A stretch of 64,000 bases of DNA, from assembly GCF_016806835.2 (NCBI RefSeq), contig NZ_CP086112.1:204001-268000 (forward strand), read 5' to 3'. Source of the DNA: Skermanella rosea (GTDB lineage: Bacteria; Pseudomonadota; Alphaproteobacteria; Azospirillales; Azospirillaceae). This document shows positions 17,136 to 26,100 of this stretch, piece after piece. The translations under genes were made by a program, and so were the position numbers. Position 1 is the stretch's first letter. Each line of letters starts with the position of its first letter. The notes under the pieces are model-generated. The model ran no database searches. It was not told the origin of the DNA and saw only the letters and a program-made list of their open reading frames with translations.

Positions 17136-18041
17136 ATGACCCCGGCCGAAATGGCCGCCGCCCTGGAGGACACCGGCCGCTACCGCGTCTTCGACGTCTA
17201 CCGGCAGACGGACGGTTACGGCGACCTGCCGCCGGATGCGACGGTCTGCCGGCTGCTCTACGTCGACACGGAGACGACCGGCCTCGAGCACGACGCCGAG
17301 ATCATCGAACTGGCGGCCGTGCAGGTGGAATACGACCCGTCGACCGGCAGGCTCGGCAGGATCCTGGCTGCCCGTTCGTGGCTGGAGCAGCCGGCCGGCG
17401 GCGCCGAAGTGCCGGCGGAAGTGACCGCGCTGACCGGCATCACCACGGAAATGGTCGCCGGGCAGCGGATCGACGACGCGGCCGTGCTCGACCTGCTGGC
17501 CGCCTCGAACCTGGTGGTCTCGCACAACGCGTCCTTTGACCGCCCGAAGCTCGAGGCGCGGCTGCCGGCTTTCGCGGCGAGGCCCTGGGCCTGCACGGCG
17601 GCCGAGATCGACTGGAAGGCCGAAGGCATCGGCTCGGCGAAGCTCGACTATGTCGCCTTCCGCATGGGCTTCATCTTCGCCGGGGCGCACCGCGGCGAGG
17701 TCGACTGCCTGGCGGGCGTCGAGGTTCTGAGCCGGACGCTGCCGGCGACGGGAACGCTCGCGATGGCGAGCCTGCTGGCGCGGGCACGGACGCCGACGTC
17801 GAGGGTATGGGCGATCGGCAGCCCCTTCGACGCCAAGGACGTGCTGAAGCGGCGCGGATACCGGTGGAACGACGGGTCGATCCCGGGCAGCGCCAGGGCA
17901 TGGTACCGCGACCTGCAGGATGATGGTGCGGATGCCGAACTGGAGTGGCTGAGGGCGAATGCCGGCTGCACGGGCGTTCCGGTCCGGCTGACGGCGCGGG
18001 ACCGCCATGCCGCGAGGGCGATGCTGATCCCTTACGGCTAG
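17136..18041 (+). CDS. DnaQ-like 3'-5' exonuclease (DEDDh)
   Basis: The protein is 301 residues. The exonuclease domain occupies roughly 38-200: LLYVDTETTGLEHDAEIIEL supplies Asp44 and Glu46, SHNASFDRP supplies Asp135, and HRGEVDCLAG supplies His185 and Asp190, the complete DEDDh set. The residues TALTGITTEMV are typical of the epsilon-subunit/RNase T superfamily. A C-terminal 100-residue extension contains WAIGSPFDAKDVLKRRGYRWNDG, as seen in stand-alone 3'-5' exonucleases with a small extra domain. It probably acts on single-stranded or mismatched ends in repair; the exact substrate is unknown. It is monocistronic. Confidence 0.88.
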   Translation: MTPAEMAAALEDTGRYRVFDVYRQTDGYGDLPPDATVCRLLYVDTETTGLEHDAEIIELAAVQVEYDPSTGRLGRILAARSWLEQPAGGAEVPAEVTALTGITTEMVAGQRIDDAAVLDLLAASNLVVSHNASFDRPKLEARLPAFAARPWACTAAEIDWKAEGIGSAKLDYVAFRMGFIFAGAHRGEVDCLAGVEVLSRTLPATGTLAMASLLARARTPTSRVWAIGSPFDAKDVLKRRGYRWNDGSIPGSARAWYRDLQDDGADAELEWLRANAGCTGVPVRLTARDRHAARAMLIPYG

Positions 18042-18346
18042 GCGACATAGGGATCGGCATCTAAGCCCGGAACAGAGGATCCGGGATGGACTGGAAGCAG
18101 GTGCGCCGCCGGTTCTTAACCCGGCTGAGGCCCGGAGGCTTACCGCCAATGGAAGGGGGGCGCACCCAGGCTTGAAGTGACGCAGGCCTGCTCCGATGTC
18201 AAAGTGTCTGCGGCGCATGCGGCTGTTTTACGGAAGGTTAGCGAGCGAGGCGTAACGTTTCCTGCATCATGCCTTCCGGAGGGGACTGTTGGCCGCCTTC
18301 CCGGGTCCGGAGATATGGGTGCCTCATACGGGTTGAAGGCGGAAGC
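18042..18346. other. Intergenic, nothing seen
   Basis: This 305 bp region contains no supportable gene or repeat. The right part holds a GGCGGA ribosome site for the gene at 18347. Confidence 0.4.
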
Positions 18347-18760
18347 ATGCCTCGCATCATCCAGCATATCGATCAGATCGCGCGTCAGAAGCAGCGTGAC
18401 GTGCTTTCGATCATATTTGGCGTCGGCACCGATATCACTGAGGACTTCGTTGATTGGTCGGAAACAGCGATTTGGCAGGAGGTTACGGGCTGGCTGGATG
18501 AACAAGGAATCCAATGGTATCCGTGTGGCGGCATGGCTTCAGAGAACTGCCTGGAGTCCTATCGCGGTCAAATCTATGTAGACATTCCTTATGATGCGGA
18601 AAACGCGGATTACAGAAGGCTGAGGGATTATTTCGAAAACCCCGATGGAACGATGCGGATATCAGGCGTTACACTGTGTTATCTGTCGCTCAACGTCGCA
18701 ATGCGGAATGCTCACCACGATGAACCGGGCTTTTGGGAAAAATGGGCTAAAGACTTCTGA
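18347..18760 (+). CDS. Uncharacterised 137-residue protein
   Basis: The gene starts at the ATG preceded by AAGGCGGA. The protein is acidic and soluble, with sequence MPRIIQHIDQIARQKQRDVL, then TDITEDFVDWSETAIWQEVT and the C-terminal PGFWEKWAKDF. Codon use and base composition are clearly less GC-rich than the neighbours (many AT-ending codons), suggesting recent acquisition. No catalytic motif or family is recognised. The Trp/Tyr-rich pattern resembles immunity-type or small single-domain proteins, but this is only an impression. Confidence 0.65.
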   Translation: MPRIIQHIDQIARQKQRDVLSIIFGVGTDITEDFVDWSETAIWQEVTGWLDEQGIQWYPCGGMASENCLESYRGQIYVDIPYDAENADYRRLRDYFENPDGTMRISGVTLCYLSLNVAMRNAHHDEPGFWEKWAKDF

Positions 18761-18959
18761 GCCGAACAAGCTTCCTGCAGGCATTGGCCCTCTGTCCGGA
18801 TGCAACAAGGTTCCTTCCATCCACCGACCGTCTTCCCCCGCCACTCATCTCAAAGTACCATCCGAGCCAGCATCGCCGGGCAGCCCTGTCTGCGAACAGA
18901 GATCAATCTGCAGAAGCCCGACTGAGTACTCCATAAGATCTCATGCTCTCGCTCGTCGA

Positions 18960-19766
18960 TCAGTCGTTCCATCTGAACTGTGTCGACATTCCACCATCTA
19001 TAGTAAGTGTCTGTGCGGTTATGTTGATTGCGCCCGGACCGGCAAGAAAGACAACCGCATTCGCGACATCCTCGGCAGTCACAAGGCGTCCTAGAGGGTG
19101 TCGCGCGCAAAGCCGCTTGAATGCGTCATCTTCAATGTTTTTAGCCGTAGTTCCCGTGAGCGTAGTGCGCAGGAGATCGGTATCTACGAAACCGGGTGCC
19201 ACGCAGTTCACACGGATCCCATCCTTTGCATGGTCGATGGCAAGAGTGCGCGCCAAGGTCGTGAGGGCCGCTTTGGCGGTTGCATAGGCGGCTCGATCCG
19301 GCGGCGTCACGTGAGCCCATATCGACGACACGAATATGATGACGCCACCGTGCTTGGTCTGCCGCATCAGGGGAATCGCTGTCTTGGCGCAAAAGAACGC
19401 TGCTCTCAAGTTCAAATCCATGCAGCGGTCCCAATCCGCCATGGACAGCGTCTCCCCATTGCCCAGAAAGGCGCCGCCCGCACAGCAGACTAGAAGATCG
19501 AGACCCTTGCTGCGAGCGCTGGTTCTGCCAATCGAGGTGGAAATCGCCTCCTCATCGCAGACATCGGCGACTTCTGGATGGATGGTGAGATTACCCGACG
19601 CGACGCGGCCGCGGCAGTCAGAGACGCTTTTCTCGCTCTGGGAGGATGCAGTGACCTCGTACCCCGATTTCGCGAGGGCCTGCGCTATCGCCCATCCGAT
19701 TCCACGAGTACCACCTGTAACATAAGCACTATGCCGTACCTGCTCGTCATCTGGGTTTGCCACCAC
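18960..19766 (-). CDS. SDR-family oxidoreductase
   Basis: The protein is 268 residues. The start is taken as the GTG at 19766, six bases after a strong AAGGAGGAAGG site; an upstream ATG at 19784 would include the ribosome site within the gene. It is a classical short-chain dehydrogenase: TGGTRGIG (17-24) binds NAD(P), and the catalytic Ser148, Tyr161 and Lys165 are in SSIWAH...YATAK. A C-terminal IDGGMSTQ loop is present. It is the last gene of the nine-gene amine/amino-acid operon, 32 bp after the GlpD-like gene. It probably oxidises or reduces a hydroxyl or keto intermediate of that pathway; the substrate cannot be read from the sequence. Confidence 0.88.
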   Translation of the reverse strand: MVANPDDEQVRHSAYVTGGTRGIGWAIAQALAKSGYEVTASSQSEKSVSDCRGRVASGNLTIHPEVADVCDEEAISTSIGRTSARSKGLDLLVCCAGGAFLGNGETLSMADWDRCMDLNLRAAFFCAKTAIPLMRQTKHGGVIIFVSSIWAHVTPPDRAAYATAKAALTTLARTLAIDHAKDGIRVNCVAPGFVDTDLLRTTLTGTTAKNIEDDAFKRLCARHPLGRLVTAEDVANAVVFLAGPGAINITAQTLTIDGGMSTQFRWND

Positions 19767-19797
19767 GGCCTTCCTCCTTAGCATCAGAGAATTGACG

Positions 19798-21333
19798 TCA
19801 GTTCCGGGTAATGTGCAGTCGCCTCGTCATGCGCTCGCGGTATCCGTGGATCTCATCGGCCATACGGGCATCGGACCAGCCACTCGCCCGGGCGACCGTG
19901 CGGGCCGCAAGCTCCACATCGTCGCCGATGGGATTTTCCGACCATGCCAGGCCGGTTCGGCGGAACATCACATCCTCGATCGTCACCGCATGCTCCGCCT
20001 GAACAGCACGTTGCATCCAGGCACGACGTTCGTCGGCCGTGCTCCGGCCGCTCTCGAGCGGCACGCTTGTTGACGCATAACTCGGGCGAGCCGTCGACTG
20101 ACTGGGCGAAAGCCTGTCCTTGATGGCACGATATGCTATCTCCCCCGCGGACCGGTGGGTCATGATCGGGCCCGCCGTCATGGCGAACATATTGGGAGCA
20201 CCTTCCTGCGTGAAATCGTGCAGTTCGCGCGACCGAGCCCCCATCGGCTGCGCCGGATCGTATGTCAGCGGCCTGACGCCGGACCAGCCATAGATGATAT
20301 CGGAGCGCTTCAAACCGATCGTCGGCAGCAGGTGGTTGGCCTCCCCCAGAAGAAACTCGAATTCCTCCTCCGTCGGACGCACATCATCGGGATCGCCCTC
20401 ATAGAGGGTTTCCGTCGGGCCGAAATAGTGCAGTCCCCGCCAGGGCACGCAGTAGAAGGGCTCGCCCCGGCGATTGAGCGTCGCGATCCCGTAATCGGCA
20501 CACTCCGGCGGCAGGCGGACCACGATGTGCGAGCCCTTCGTGCCGGTGGTCCGCCGTTTGATGCGGGCGTTTGAAACCCTGGCGTTGACGCGGTCGATCC
20601 ACAAGCCGCTCATGTTGAAGATGGATCGCGCCGTCACGGTCGCAGGATGAGCGTCAGGATCCAGCGTGTCACCAAGCCTGACCTGCCAGAGATCGCCCTG
20701 GCGGGCGACCTCTCGGGCCTCGGTGTAGTTCCGGACGCTGGCGCCGAGGCGTTCCGCATCGAGGATCGCGTCCACCGCAACCCGCTCGGGCCAGTCGAAC
20801 TGGAATTCATCGAACATCGCGACCGACATCAGACTGCTCTTGTCGCGCAAATGCTCGAGCAGAGGAGTCGCCTCTGCTTCGGATGCGGGAACACGCCGGT
20901 AGTTCAGCGGGACGTCGCCGCCGCCCAGCGTCCGGAGGAGGCCGAAGGCGGCATCGATCTGCCATGTGCTGTAGGGGCTGTCCTTGTAGAGCGGAAAGCA
21001 GAATTTCAGCACGCGGACCCGGTCCGGCGTGTCCCTGACAAACTGCGCCCGCGATCGCATCGCCGCCCTGGCCATCTTACAGGCATTCGCAAACCGGCTC
21101 GGATGGCGTGCGAATTCCCAGGCCGACTTCCCGGGGGCAAGGTATCGGAGCCCGCAATGGAGCAGGCGGGAGGACCGTCCGCTCGCTCCCGTGGCAAAGT
21201 CGCTCTTGTCCACCAGAAGAACCGAGTAGCCGGCGGATGCCAGCTGCTGCGCGGTGCTTGCCCCATTCACGCCGCCGCCGATCACCGCTGCATCGAAAAG
21301 CTGGCCCTCAAGTGACGACAGAACTGAACGCAT
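19798..21333 (-). CDS. GlpD-like FAD-dependent dehydrogenase
   Basis: The protein is 511 residues, starting at the ATG at 21333 preceded by GGAGG. FAD-binding GGGVNGAS is near residue 20, followed by LVDKSDFATGASGRSSRLLH, the hallmark of the GlpD/DAO superfamily. A C-terminal helical domain (TIEDVMFRRTGLAW) is the GlpD cap. Aerobic glycerol-3-phosphate dehydrogenases have this build and length and feed electrons to quinone. In this operon, beside amine-type flavoenzymes and an amino-acid importer, the substrate may differ from glycerol-3-phosphate. No glycerol kinase or facilitator is nearby, which supports a diverged role. Confidence 0.82.
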   Translation of the reverse strand: MRSVLSSLEGQLFDAAVIGGGVNGASTAQQLASAGYSVLLVDKSDFATGASGRSSRLLHCGLRYLAPGKSAWEFARHPSRFANACKMARAAMRSRAQFVRDTPDRVRVLKFCFPLYKDSPYSTWQIDAAFGLLRTLGGGDVPLNYRRVPASEAEATPLLEHLRDKSSLMSVAMFDEFQFDWPERVAVDAILDAERLGASVRNYTEAREVARQGDLWQVRLGDTLDPDAHPATVTARSIFNMSGLWIDRVNARVSNARIKRRTTGTKGSHIVVRLPPECADYGIATLNRRGEPFYCVPWRGLHYFGPTETLYEGDPDDVRPTEEEFEFLLGEANHLLPTIGLKRSDIIYGWSGVRPLTYDPAQPMGARSRELHDFTQEGAPNMFAMTAGPIMTHRSAGEIAYRAIKDRLSPSQSTARPSYASTSVPLESGRSTADERRAWMQRAVQAEHAVTIEDVMFRRTGLAWSENPIGDDVELAARTVARASGWSDARMADEIHGYRERMTRRLHITRN

Positions 21334-21431
21334 GCTAACCTCCGCAGTGGAAGAGAGTGGGCGCCGGCCGCCGCGGCGGCGCCTGAACCTTGTGTCGAGA
21401 ACCGCAGGGAAGCAGGCAAACACCCGCCCCA

Positions 21432-22718
21432 TCACCGGCCGATACGGTCGAGGAACTGGTACCAACCGGCAACCAGCCGGACGGCCGGTTCACGAAGGGC
21501 ATAGAACGGTATGGTTTTTACCCGGTCGGACGAGAGAAGTGCCAGATCGGGCTTGCCGCCGAGTGCCAGGTCGGCGACGTACTGGCCCATCAGGCAAGCG
21601 GCGGCAACGCCGCTGCCGTTGTAGCCGAGAGCATACACGGTCCTGTCGTCGAGGCGGCCCACATGGGGAACGGCGTCGAGCGTCATGCCGACGAGCCCCG
21701 ACCAGCGATGGGTGACCGACTTTCCTTCAAGCTGGGGAAAAAGTCCGATCATTGCACGGTAAAGGGCATCGAAGGCGGCCCCGGAGTCGCTTTTTCCGAA
21801 AGCACCCCGCCCCCCGAAAAGCATCCGGCCCTCCACCTTCCGGAACCAGCGCATCATGCGCCGGGTTTCGGTATAGCTGCGCCCTGCCCGCATTACCGCA
21901 TCGTCCAGGACCGGCCCAAGATGCTCCGTGGCAATCATGGCGCTGCGAAACGGGATCAAGGTTCGGCTGACCGCGGACGTTGCTTCCGTCAGGCTGGAGT
22001 AGGCGTTGGTGGCCAGCACCAGGCGGCGCGCCCGCAGCGTGCCGGTCGCTGTCTCCACCAGAACAGCGTCGCCTTCCGGGCGTATCCTCAGGGCGGCGCT
22101 GTGCTCGAATATGTCGACACCCCGGCGGCGCAGGCCGGCGGCCATGCCCCTGACGAAGTTGAGCGGGTGGATGACGCCGGCATGCTCGGACAGAGCGCCG
22201 CCGACAAACCCCTTGGAGCCTGTTTCTTCCGCAACCTCATCGGCCCCGAGGATGCGGATCGACCGGTCGCCGAAGACAGACCGCATGGTTTCCGCCTCGC
22301 CGGCCAGGGATTTCAGCGAGACGGCGTTATGGGCGCAGCGGAGATTGCCCGTCAGGGAAAAACCGGCGCTGCCGATCCCGTATTCCCCAACGAGATCCGC
22401 GACTTTGTCGACGGCTTCGTGGCCGAGATCTGCCATTCGGCGCGCGGTGTCGAGCCCATGGGCTTTCGCGATTGCCGGGATCGGCAAGCGGAATTTGCTG
22501 GAGACGACGCCGCCATTGCGCCCGCTGGCACCCCACCCGATCTCATTTGCCTCCAGGACAACCGGTTTCAGGCCTTTCCCGGCGAAACTGTGAGCAGCGG
22601 AAAGGCCTGTATAGCCGCCCCCGATGATCGCCACATCGGCGTGCTGATCGCCCTTCAGCCGGGAGGGCGGCTCTGCCGCTTCCGCCGTCTCGGCCCACAG
22701 CGACAACGGCCATGCCAT
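21432..22718 (-). CDS. FAD-dependent amine/amino-acid oxidoreductase (OrdL/PuuB-like)
   Basis: The protein is 428 residues from the ATG at 22718; a GTG at 22751 would overlap the preceding stop and is an alternative. It has a DAO fold: dinucleotide-binding GGGYTGLSAA, then ASGRNGGVVSSKF, the signature of the gamma-glutamylputrescine oxidase/OrdL group, and a C-terminal GYNGSGVAAACLMG. Such enzymes oxidise secondary amines or N-alkylated amino acids. It follows the HAD gene and precedes the GlpD-like gene in the operon. It likely acts on the demethylated product or on the same methylated amine as the DgcA-like enzyme; the substrate is inferred. Confidence 0.85.
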   Translation of the reverse strand: MAWPLSLWAETAEAAEPPSRLKGDQHADVAIIGGGYTGLSAAHSFAGKGLKPVVLEANEIGWGASGRNGGVVSSKFRLPIPAIAKAHGLDTARRMADLGHEAVDKVADLVGEYGIGSAGFSLTGNLRCAHNAVSLKSLAGEAETMRSVFGDRSIRILGADEVAEETGSKGFVGGALSEHAGVIHPLNFVRGMAAGLRRRGVDIFEHSAALRIRPEGDAVLVETATGTLRARRLVLATNAYSSLTEATSAVSRTLIPFRSAMIATEHLGPVLDDAVMRAGRSYTETRRMMRWFRKVEGRMLFGGRGAFGKSDSGAAFDALYRAMIGLFPQLEGKSVTHRWSGLVGMTLDAVPHVGRLDDRTVYALGYNGSGVAAACLMGQYVADLALGGKPDLALLSSDRVKTIPFYALREPAVRLVAGWYQFLDRIGR

Positions 22719-22753
22719 GGGAAGGCTGCCCTGCCCTGAGAACGCTGCCACGG

Positions 22754-23485
22754 TCAACCCGGGGACTGCGTCGGCCTGCGGACAGGTTCGCCGGCCTCGA
22801 CCGCGTCCGCGAGTTCGGCAAGTGTCGCGAAGTGGAAGTCGGGCTTGGTGAGTTGCTTCGGCTCCGGCGTCCCGCCGAACCCGTCCTTCCCCATCCGGCG
22901 CTCTATCCAGCACACCGCATAGCCGAGCTCCTTGGCGATGCCTATATCGTGGTATTGGCTCTGGGCGACGTGCAGGATCTCGTCCTGTTTGAAGCCGAAA
23001 GCCGACTGTCGACCGCGATTGAAGGCGAAAAACTCAGGACGCGGCTTCGGCACCCCGGCCTCGTCGACCGTAACGCTGTCATGGAACGGATGACCGAGCG
23101 TGTGTGAGTAGCAGGAGAAGGCGACACGATCGGCATTGGTCATGGCCACGAGCCTGAAGCGCGACCGCAGCCGTTTCAGCGCCTCGGCGGAATCCGGGAA
23201 GGCCGGCCACTGCAGGACCGCCAACTGGAAAGCTTCCGCCGCACTCTCGTCGGCCCGCAGCCCGAGTTCCCGGGCGACATGCCGATAGACATCGCGCATC
23301 GAGCGGCTCGAACGGCCGGGATAAAGATCGCGGGCCGCGACGTAGGGTTTGAAGATCGCGTCATCGGACAGATCCCTGGCGGCTTCTCCGCCGATGTTCC
23401 GGACGCCATCCAGGACGCCTTTCTCGAAGTCGATCAGTGTTCCGACCACATCGAAGGTGAGGACCTTGAACGCACTGAATGTCAT
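22754..23485 (-). CDS. HAD-superfamily hydrolase, 2-haloacid-dehalogenase type
   Basis: The protein is 243 residues from the ATG at 23485. The HAD motifs appear as FDVVGTLID (motif I; the second Asp of the usual DxD is Val), MTNADR (motif II), KPRPEFF (motif III Lys) and an acidic region near HVAQSQYHDIGIAKELG (motif IV). The motif I form DxxGTL, lacking the second Asp, and the predicted all-alpha cap match haloacid dehalogenase type II and related enzymes rather than classical phosphatases. It lies between the ABC transporter and the OrdL-like gene in the operon. It could be a dehalogenase-like or a promiscuous hydrolase; the substrate is unknown. Confidence 0.85.
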   Translation of the reverse strand: MTFSAFKVLTFDVVGTLIDFEKGVLDGVRNIGGEAARDLSDDAIFKPYVAARDLYPGRSSRSMRDVYRHVARELGLRADESAAEAFQLAVLQWPAFPDSAEALKRLRSRFRLVAMTNADRVAFSCYSHTLGHPFHDSVTVDEAGVPKPRPEFFAFNRGRQSAFGFKQDEILHVAQSQYHDIGIAKELGYAVCWIERRMGKDGFGGTPEPKQLTKPDFHFATLAELADAVEAGEPVRRPTQSPG

Positions 23486-23639
23486 GTTCACGTGACCTTT
23501 CTCATTGCACAGGTGATTGCCCGCTCCGGGCTGCATGACCCCGTTTGCCATTGTCACTGGCATGGCTGAAGGTACCCGTTTGCCCGATTAGCCGACCAGG
23601 AACTGTATGCTGGGGCCAAGGCTGATACGATCAGTCGGC

Positions 23640-24398
23640 CTAAAGGATCTGATTCAAGAACTCCCGCGTCCGCGGGTCGCGGGGGTTGGAGAAGAACTCG
23701 GCCGGCGGCCCGTGCTCGACGATCACCCCGCGGTCGGTGAAGTAGATGTGGTTCGCAACCTCCCGGGCAAAACCCATCTCGTGGGTGACAAGGATGCAGG
23801 TCATCCCTTCCTCGGCCAGTTCCCGGATCGTGAGCAGGACCTCCTTCACGGTTTCCGGATCGAGTGCCGCGGTCACTTCGTCGAAGAGAATGACGTCCGG
23901 CTCCATCGCGAGAGATCGGGCGATGGCGACCCGCTGCTGCTGGCCGCCGGACAGCTCTCCGGGGTACTGATGCTCTTTGCCCGACAGTCTGACCTTCTTG
24001 ACCAGTCTTTCGGCCCGCGCCCGAACCTCTTCCTTGGATTGCTTGAGCACGTGGACCGGCGCCATCATGATGTTCTCGATCGCGGTTTTGTGCGGAAAGA
24101 GATTGTACTGCTGGAACACCATCCCGACCTTCTTTCGAAGCTCCAGCTTGTCAAGATTGGGAACGTTGACCTCCTGCCCTTCGACCTTGATGGACCCGCT
24201 CTCGAATGGGGTCAGGGCATTGATGCACCGGATCATTGTGGATTTGCCGGAACCGGAAGGACCGATCAGACAGACCACCTGGCCTTTGAATACGTCGAAA
24301 CTCACGCCCTTCAGGACTTCGACGGCACCGTAGGACTTGTGGACATCGCTGACCGAGATCATCGGCTGTTCCGGTGTCCAGGTTTGGTTGGTGTTCAA
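23640..24398 (-). CDS. Polar amino-acid ABC transporter ATPase
   Basis: The protein is 252 residues with Walker A GPSGSGKST, Q-loop (FQQYNLFPH), signature LSGGQQQR, Walker B (DVILFDEVTAALDPE) and switch His (VTHEMGF). The sequence and length match the GlnQ/HisP class that powers uptake of polar amino acids. It is co-directional with two permeases and a binding protein just upstream (14 bp gap), making a complete importer. A 155-bp gap to the HAD gene could hold an internal promoter, but nothing distinct is seen. Confidence 0.94.
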   Translation of the reverse strand: MNTNQTWTPEQPMISVSDVHKSYGAVEVLKGVSFDVFKGQVVCLIGPSGSGKSTMIRCINALTPFESGSIKVEGQEVNVPNLDKLELRKKVGMVFQQYNLFPHKTAIENIMMAPVHVLKQSKEEVRARAERLVKKVRLSGKEHQYPGELSGGQQQRVAIARSLAMEPDVILFDEVTAALDPETVKEVLLTIRELAEEGMTCILVTHEMGFAREVANHIYFTDRGVIVEHGPPAEFFSNPRDPRTREFLNQIL

Positions 24399-24411
24399 CG
24401 TTCCAGTCTCC

Positions 24412-25281
24412 TCAAATCCGTACCGCGTACCGTCGTTCCAGCCGGGTCGTCAGGCGCGCAATCGGGTAGATATAGGCGAAGAACAGCAGCATGATCGATC
24501 CGTAGAAGGGGATCAGCAGTTCTTCCCGCGCGCCGGCCGCCTCCATCGCCGCCTGTGCGTTTCCGACCGCTTCCTGCACGCCGAGGATCGACGCGATCGG
24601 CGTCGAGAGCGTGAGAATGGCGTACCAGTTCATCCAGGGCGGGATCATCCGTTTGACGCATTGCGGCAGGATGATCATCCAGATCGTCTGCATGCGGGAG
24701 AAGGCGAGGCTTTCCGATGACTCCCACTGGCCGTCGGGAATGGAGCGAATGGCCCCGCGCACGATCTCCGAGATGTTGGCCATCACGGGCAGCGAGAAGC
24801 CCACCGTCGCCTTGATCCATCCGGATATGAAATATGTCTCGCCGGCAATGCTGATCTGTGACGGGCTCAGGAAGATGATGGCGAACAGGATGACCAGCCA
24901 GGGCGTGTTGCGGAAGATCTGCGTTACGAACCACGAGATCCTCCGGACCCAGCTGATTACGGAGATCTGCATCAGGCCGAGAAAGAGGCCGAAGACCGTT
25001 GCCAGCATCATGGCCAGGAAGCTCATGACCAGATTCAGGACGAAGCCCTGGAGAATGAACGGCATCCACTGCAACAGCGTCTCGATCGGCCCGGAAACCC
25101 CCGGATCGCCTGTAGTCTGCGCCTCGGCCGCCGTGATCGAGGCGGCCAGGATGAGGATCAGCGCGCATCCCGGCCATAGGGGCAGTGAGGAGAGAAGCGA
25201 AGGGTGTGTTTCCCGGGATCGCCGGTGAACTTGGCGAACGGCCGCATCCAGGCCCGGGTCCAGATAGGGGGGCCGGCTCAT
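24412..25281 (-). CDS. Amino-acid ABC transporter permease
   Basis: The protein is 289 residues with a long soluble N-terminus (about 40 residues) and then hydrophobic helices, including FVLNLVMSFLAMMLATVFGL. The EAA-type coupling loop appears as SSESLAFSRMQTIWMIILPQ, with the conserved Gly replaced by Phe-Ser, a mild divergence. It is a HisM/GlnP-type inner-membrane permease that pairs with the next permease as a heterodimer. Its start overlaps the end of the upstream permease by four bases, showing tight coupling. Confidence 0.9.
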   Translation of the reverse strand: MSRPPYLDPGLDAAVRQVHRRSRETHPSLLSSLPLWPGCALILILAASITAAEAQTTGDPGVSGPIETLLQWMPFILQGFVLNLVMSFLAMMLATVFGLFLGLMQISVISWVRRISWFVTQIFRNTPWLVILFAIIFLSPSQISIAGETYFISGWIKATVGFSLPVMANISEIVRGAIRSIPDGQWESSESLAFSRMQTIWMIILPQCVKRMIPPWMNWYAILTLSTPIASILGVQEAVGNAQAAMEAAGAREELLIPFYGSIMLLFFAYIYPIARLTTRLERRYAVRI

Positions 25282-26024
25282 CGACCATATCCCGGAAGCG
25301 ACAGCCGGCGTTCCAGCTTGTGCATGCCCCAGGCCAGGATCGCGACGACGATGTTATAGTACAGGAACAGCACGAGCATCATCTCCGCGACATTTATGTT
25401 GTCCGACCAGATCTGGTTTGCGGCGTACGTGACCTCGGGTACCGAGATCGCATAAGCGAGGGAAGTCGTCTTCAGCAGGCTGATCAGATTGGCGTTCAGC
25501 GCCGGCAGGCAGATGCGGAGTGCCAGCGGCAGGATGACGTGGATGTAGGATCCGAGACGCGTGTACCCGAGCGCGTCGGCCGCTTCTTTGGTTGCCGTTG
25601 GCACAGCCTCGATGCCGGACCGGAAAATCTCGACATTGAAAGCGCCGCCGAAGCATCCCAGCGCAATGACTGCCCACCCGAAGGCGCTGATGACCGGCTC
25701 ATAGTAGCCGCCGGCATCGATCTGTGGCGTGAAGGCGCCCAGGCCGAAGAAAAAGAACAGCAGCTGGACGAAGGGCGGCGTGTTCCGGAAGAATTGGATG
25801 TATCCGGCCACCACCGTCCGGAGCAGCCTCGACTGCGCGCCCTGAGCCCAGGCACCGATGATGCCGATGATGATGGAAAGAGTCAGGCAGGCAACGATCA
25901 GTTGAAGCGAAAGGACGATGCCCTCGAAAAGACGCTCCCATTCGAACGGATCATACAGGAAGACAAAGTTGATCCCGGTCGTCTCGTACAACTCGCGGAA
26001 CACTGGCGCGATTTCTTCAAACAA
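25278..26024 (-). CDS. Amino-acid ABC transporter permease
   Basis: The protein is 248 residues with about five to six transmembrane helices (IVLSLQLIVACLTLSIIIGI, then VQLLFFFFGLGAF). The EAA loop reads KEAADALGYTRLGSYIHVIL with the key Gly intact. This is a HisQ/GlnP-family permease, the second half of the importer. The Pro-Pro-Phe-Val-Gln-Leu motif (RNTPPFVQLLF) is the classical polar amino-acid permease signature. It lies 77 bp after the binding-protein gene. Confidence 0.93.
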   Translation of the reverse strand: MFEEIAPVFRELYETTGINFVFLYDPFEWERLFEGIVLSLQLIVACLTLSIIIGIIGAWAQGAQSRLLRTVVAGYIQFFRNTPPFVQLLFFFFGLGAFTPQIDAGGYYEPVISAFGWAVIALGCFGGAFNVEIFRSGIEAVPTATKEAADALGYTRLGSYIHVILPLALRICLPALNANLISLLKTTSLAYAISVPEVTYAANQIWSDNINVAEMMLVLFLYYNIVVAILAWGMHKLERRLSLPGYGR

Positions 26025-26100
26025 CCGCCTTCTCCCGCTTCTCTCGCATCAATTGAAGCTAAGTTCGGGGGATGGTGACGTGCCGCTCCCCCGACGACCG

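Noticed and set aside
19767-19784. Upstream ATG start of the SDR gene
   Set aside because: Those codons are the ribosome-binding site AAGGAGGAAGG itself; the GTG at 19766 is better placed.
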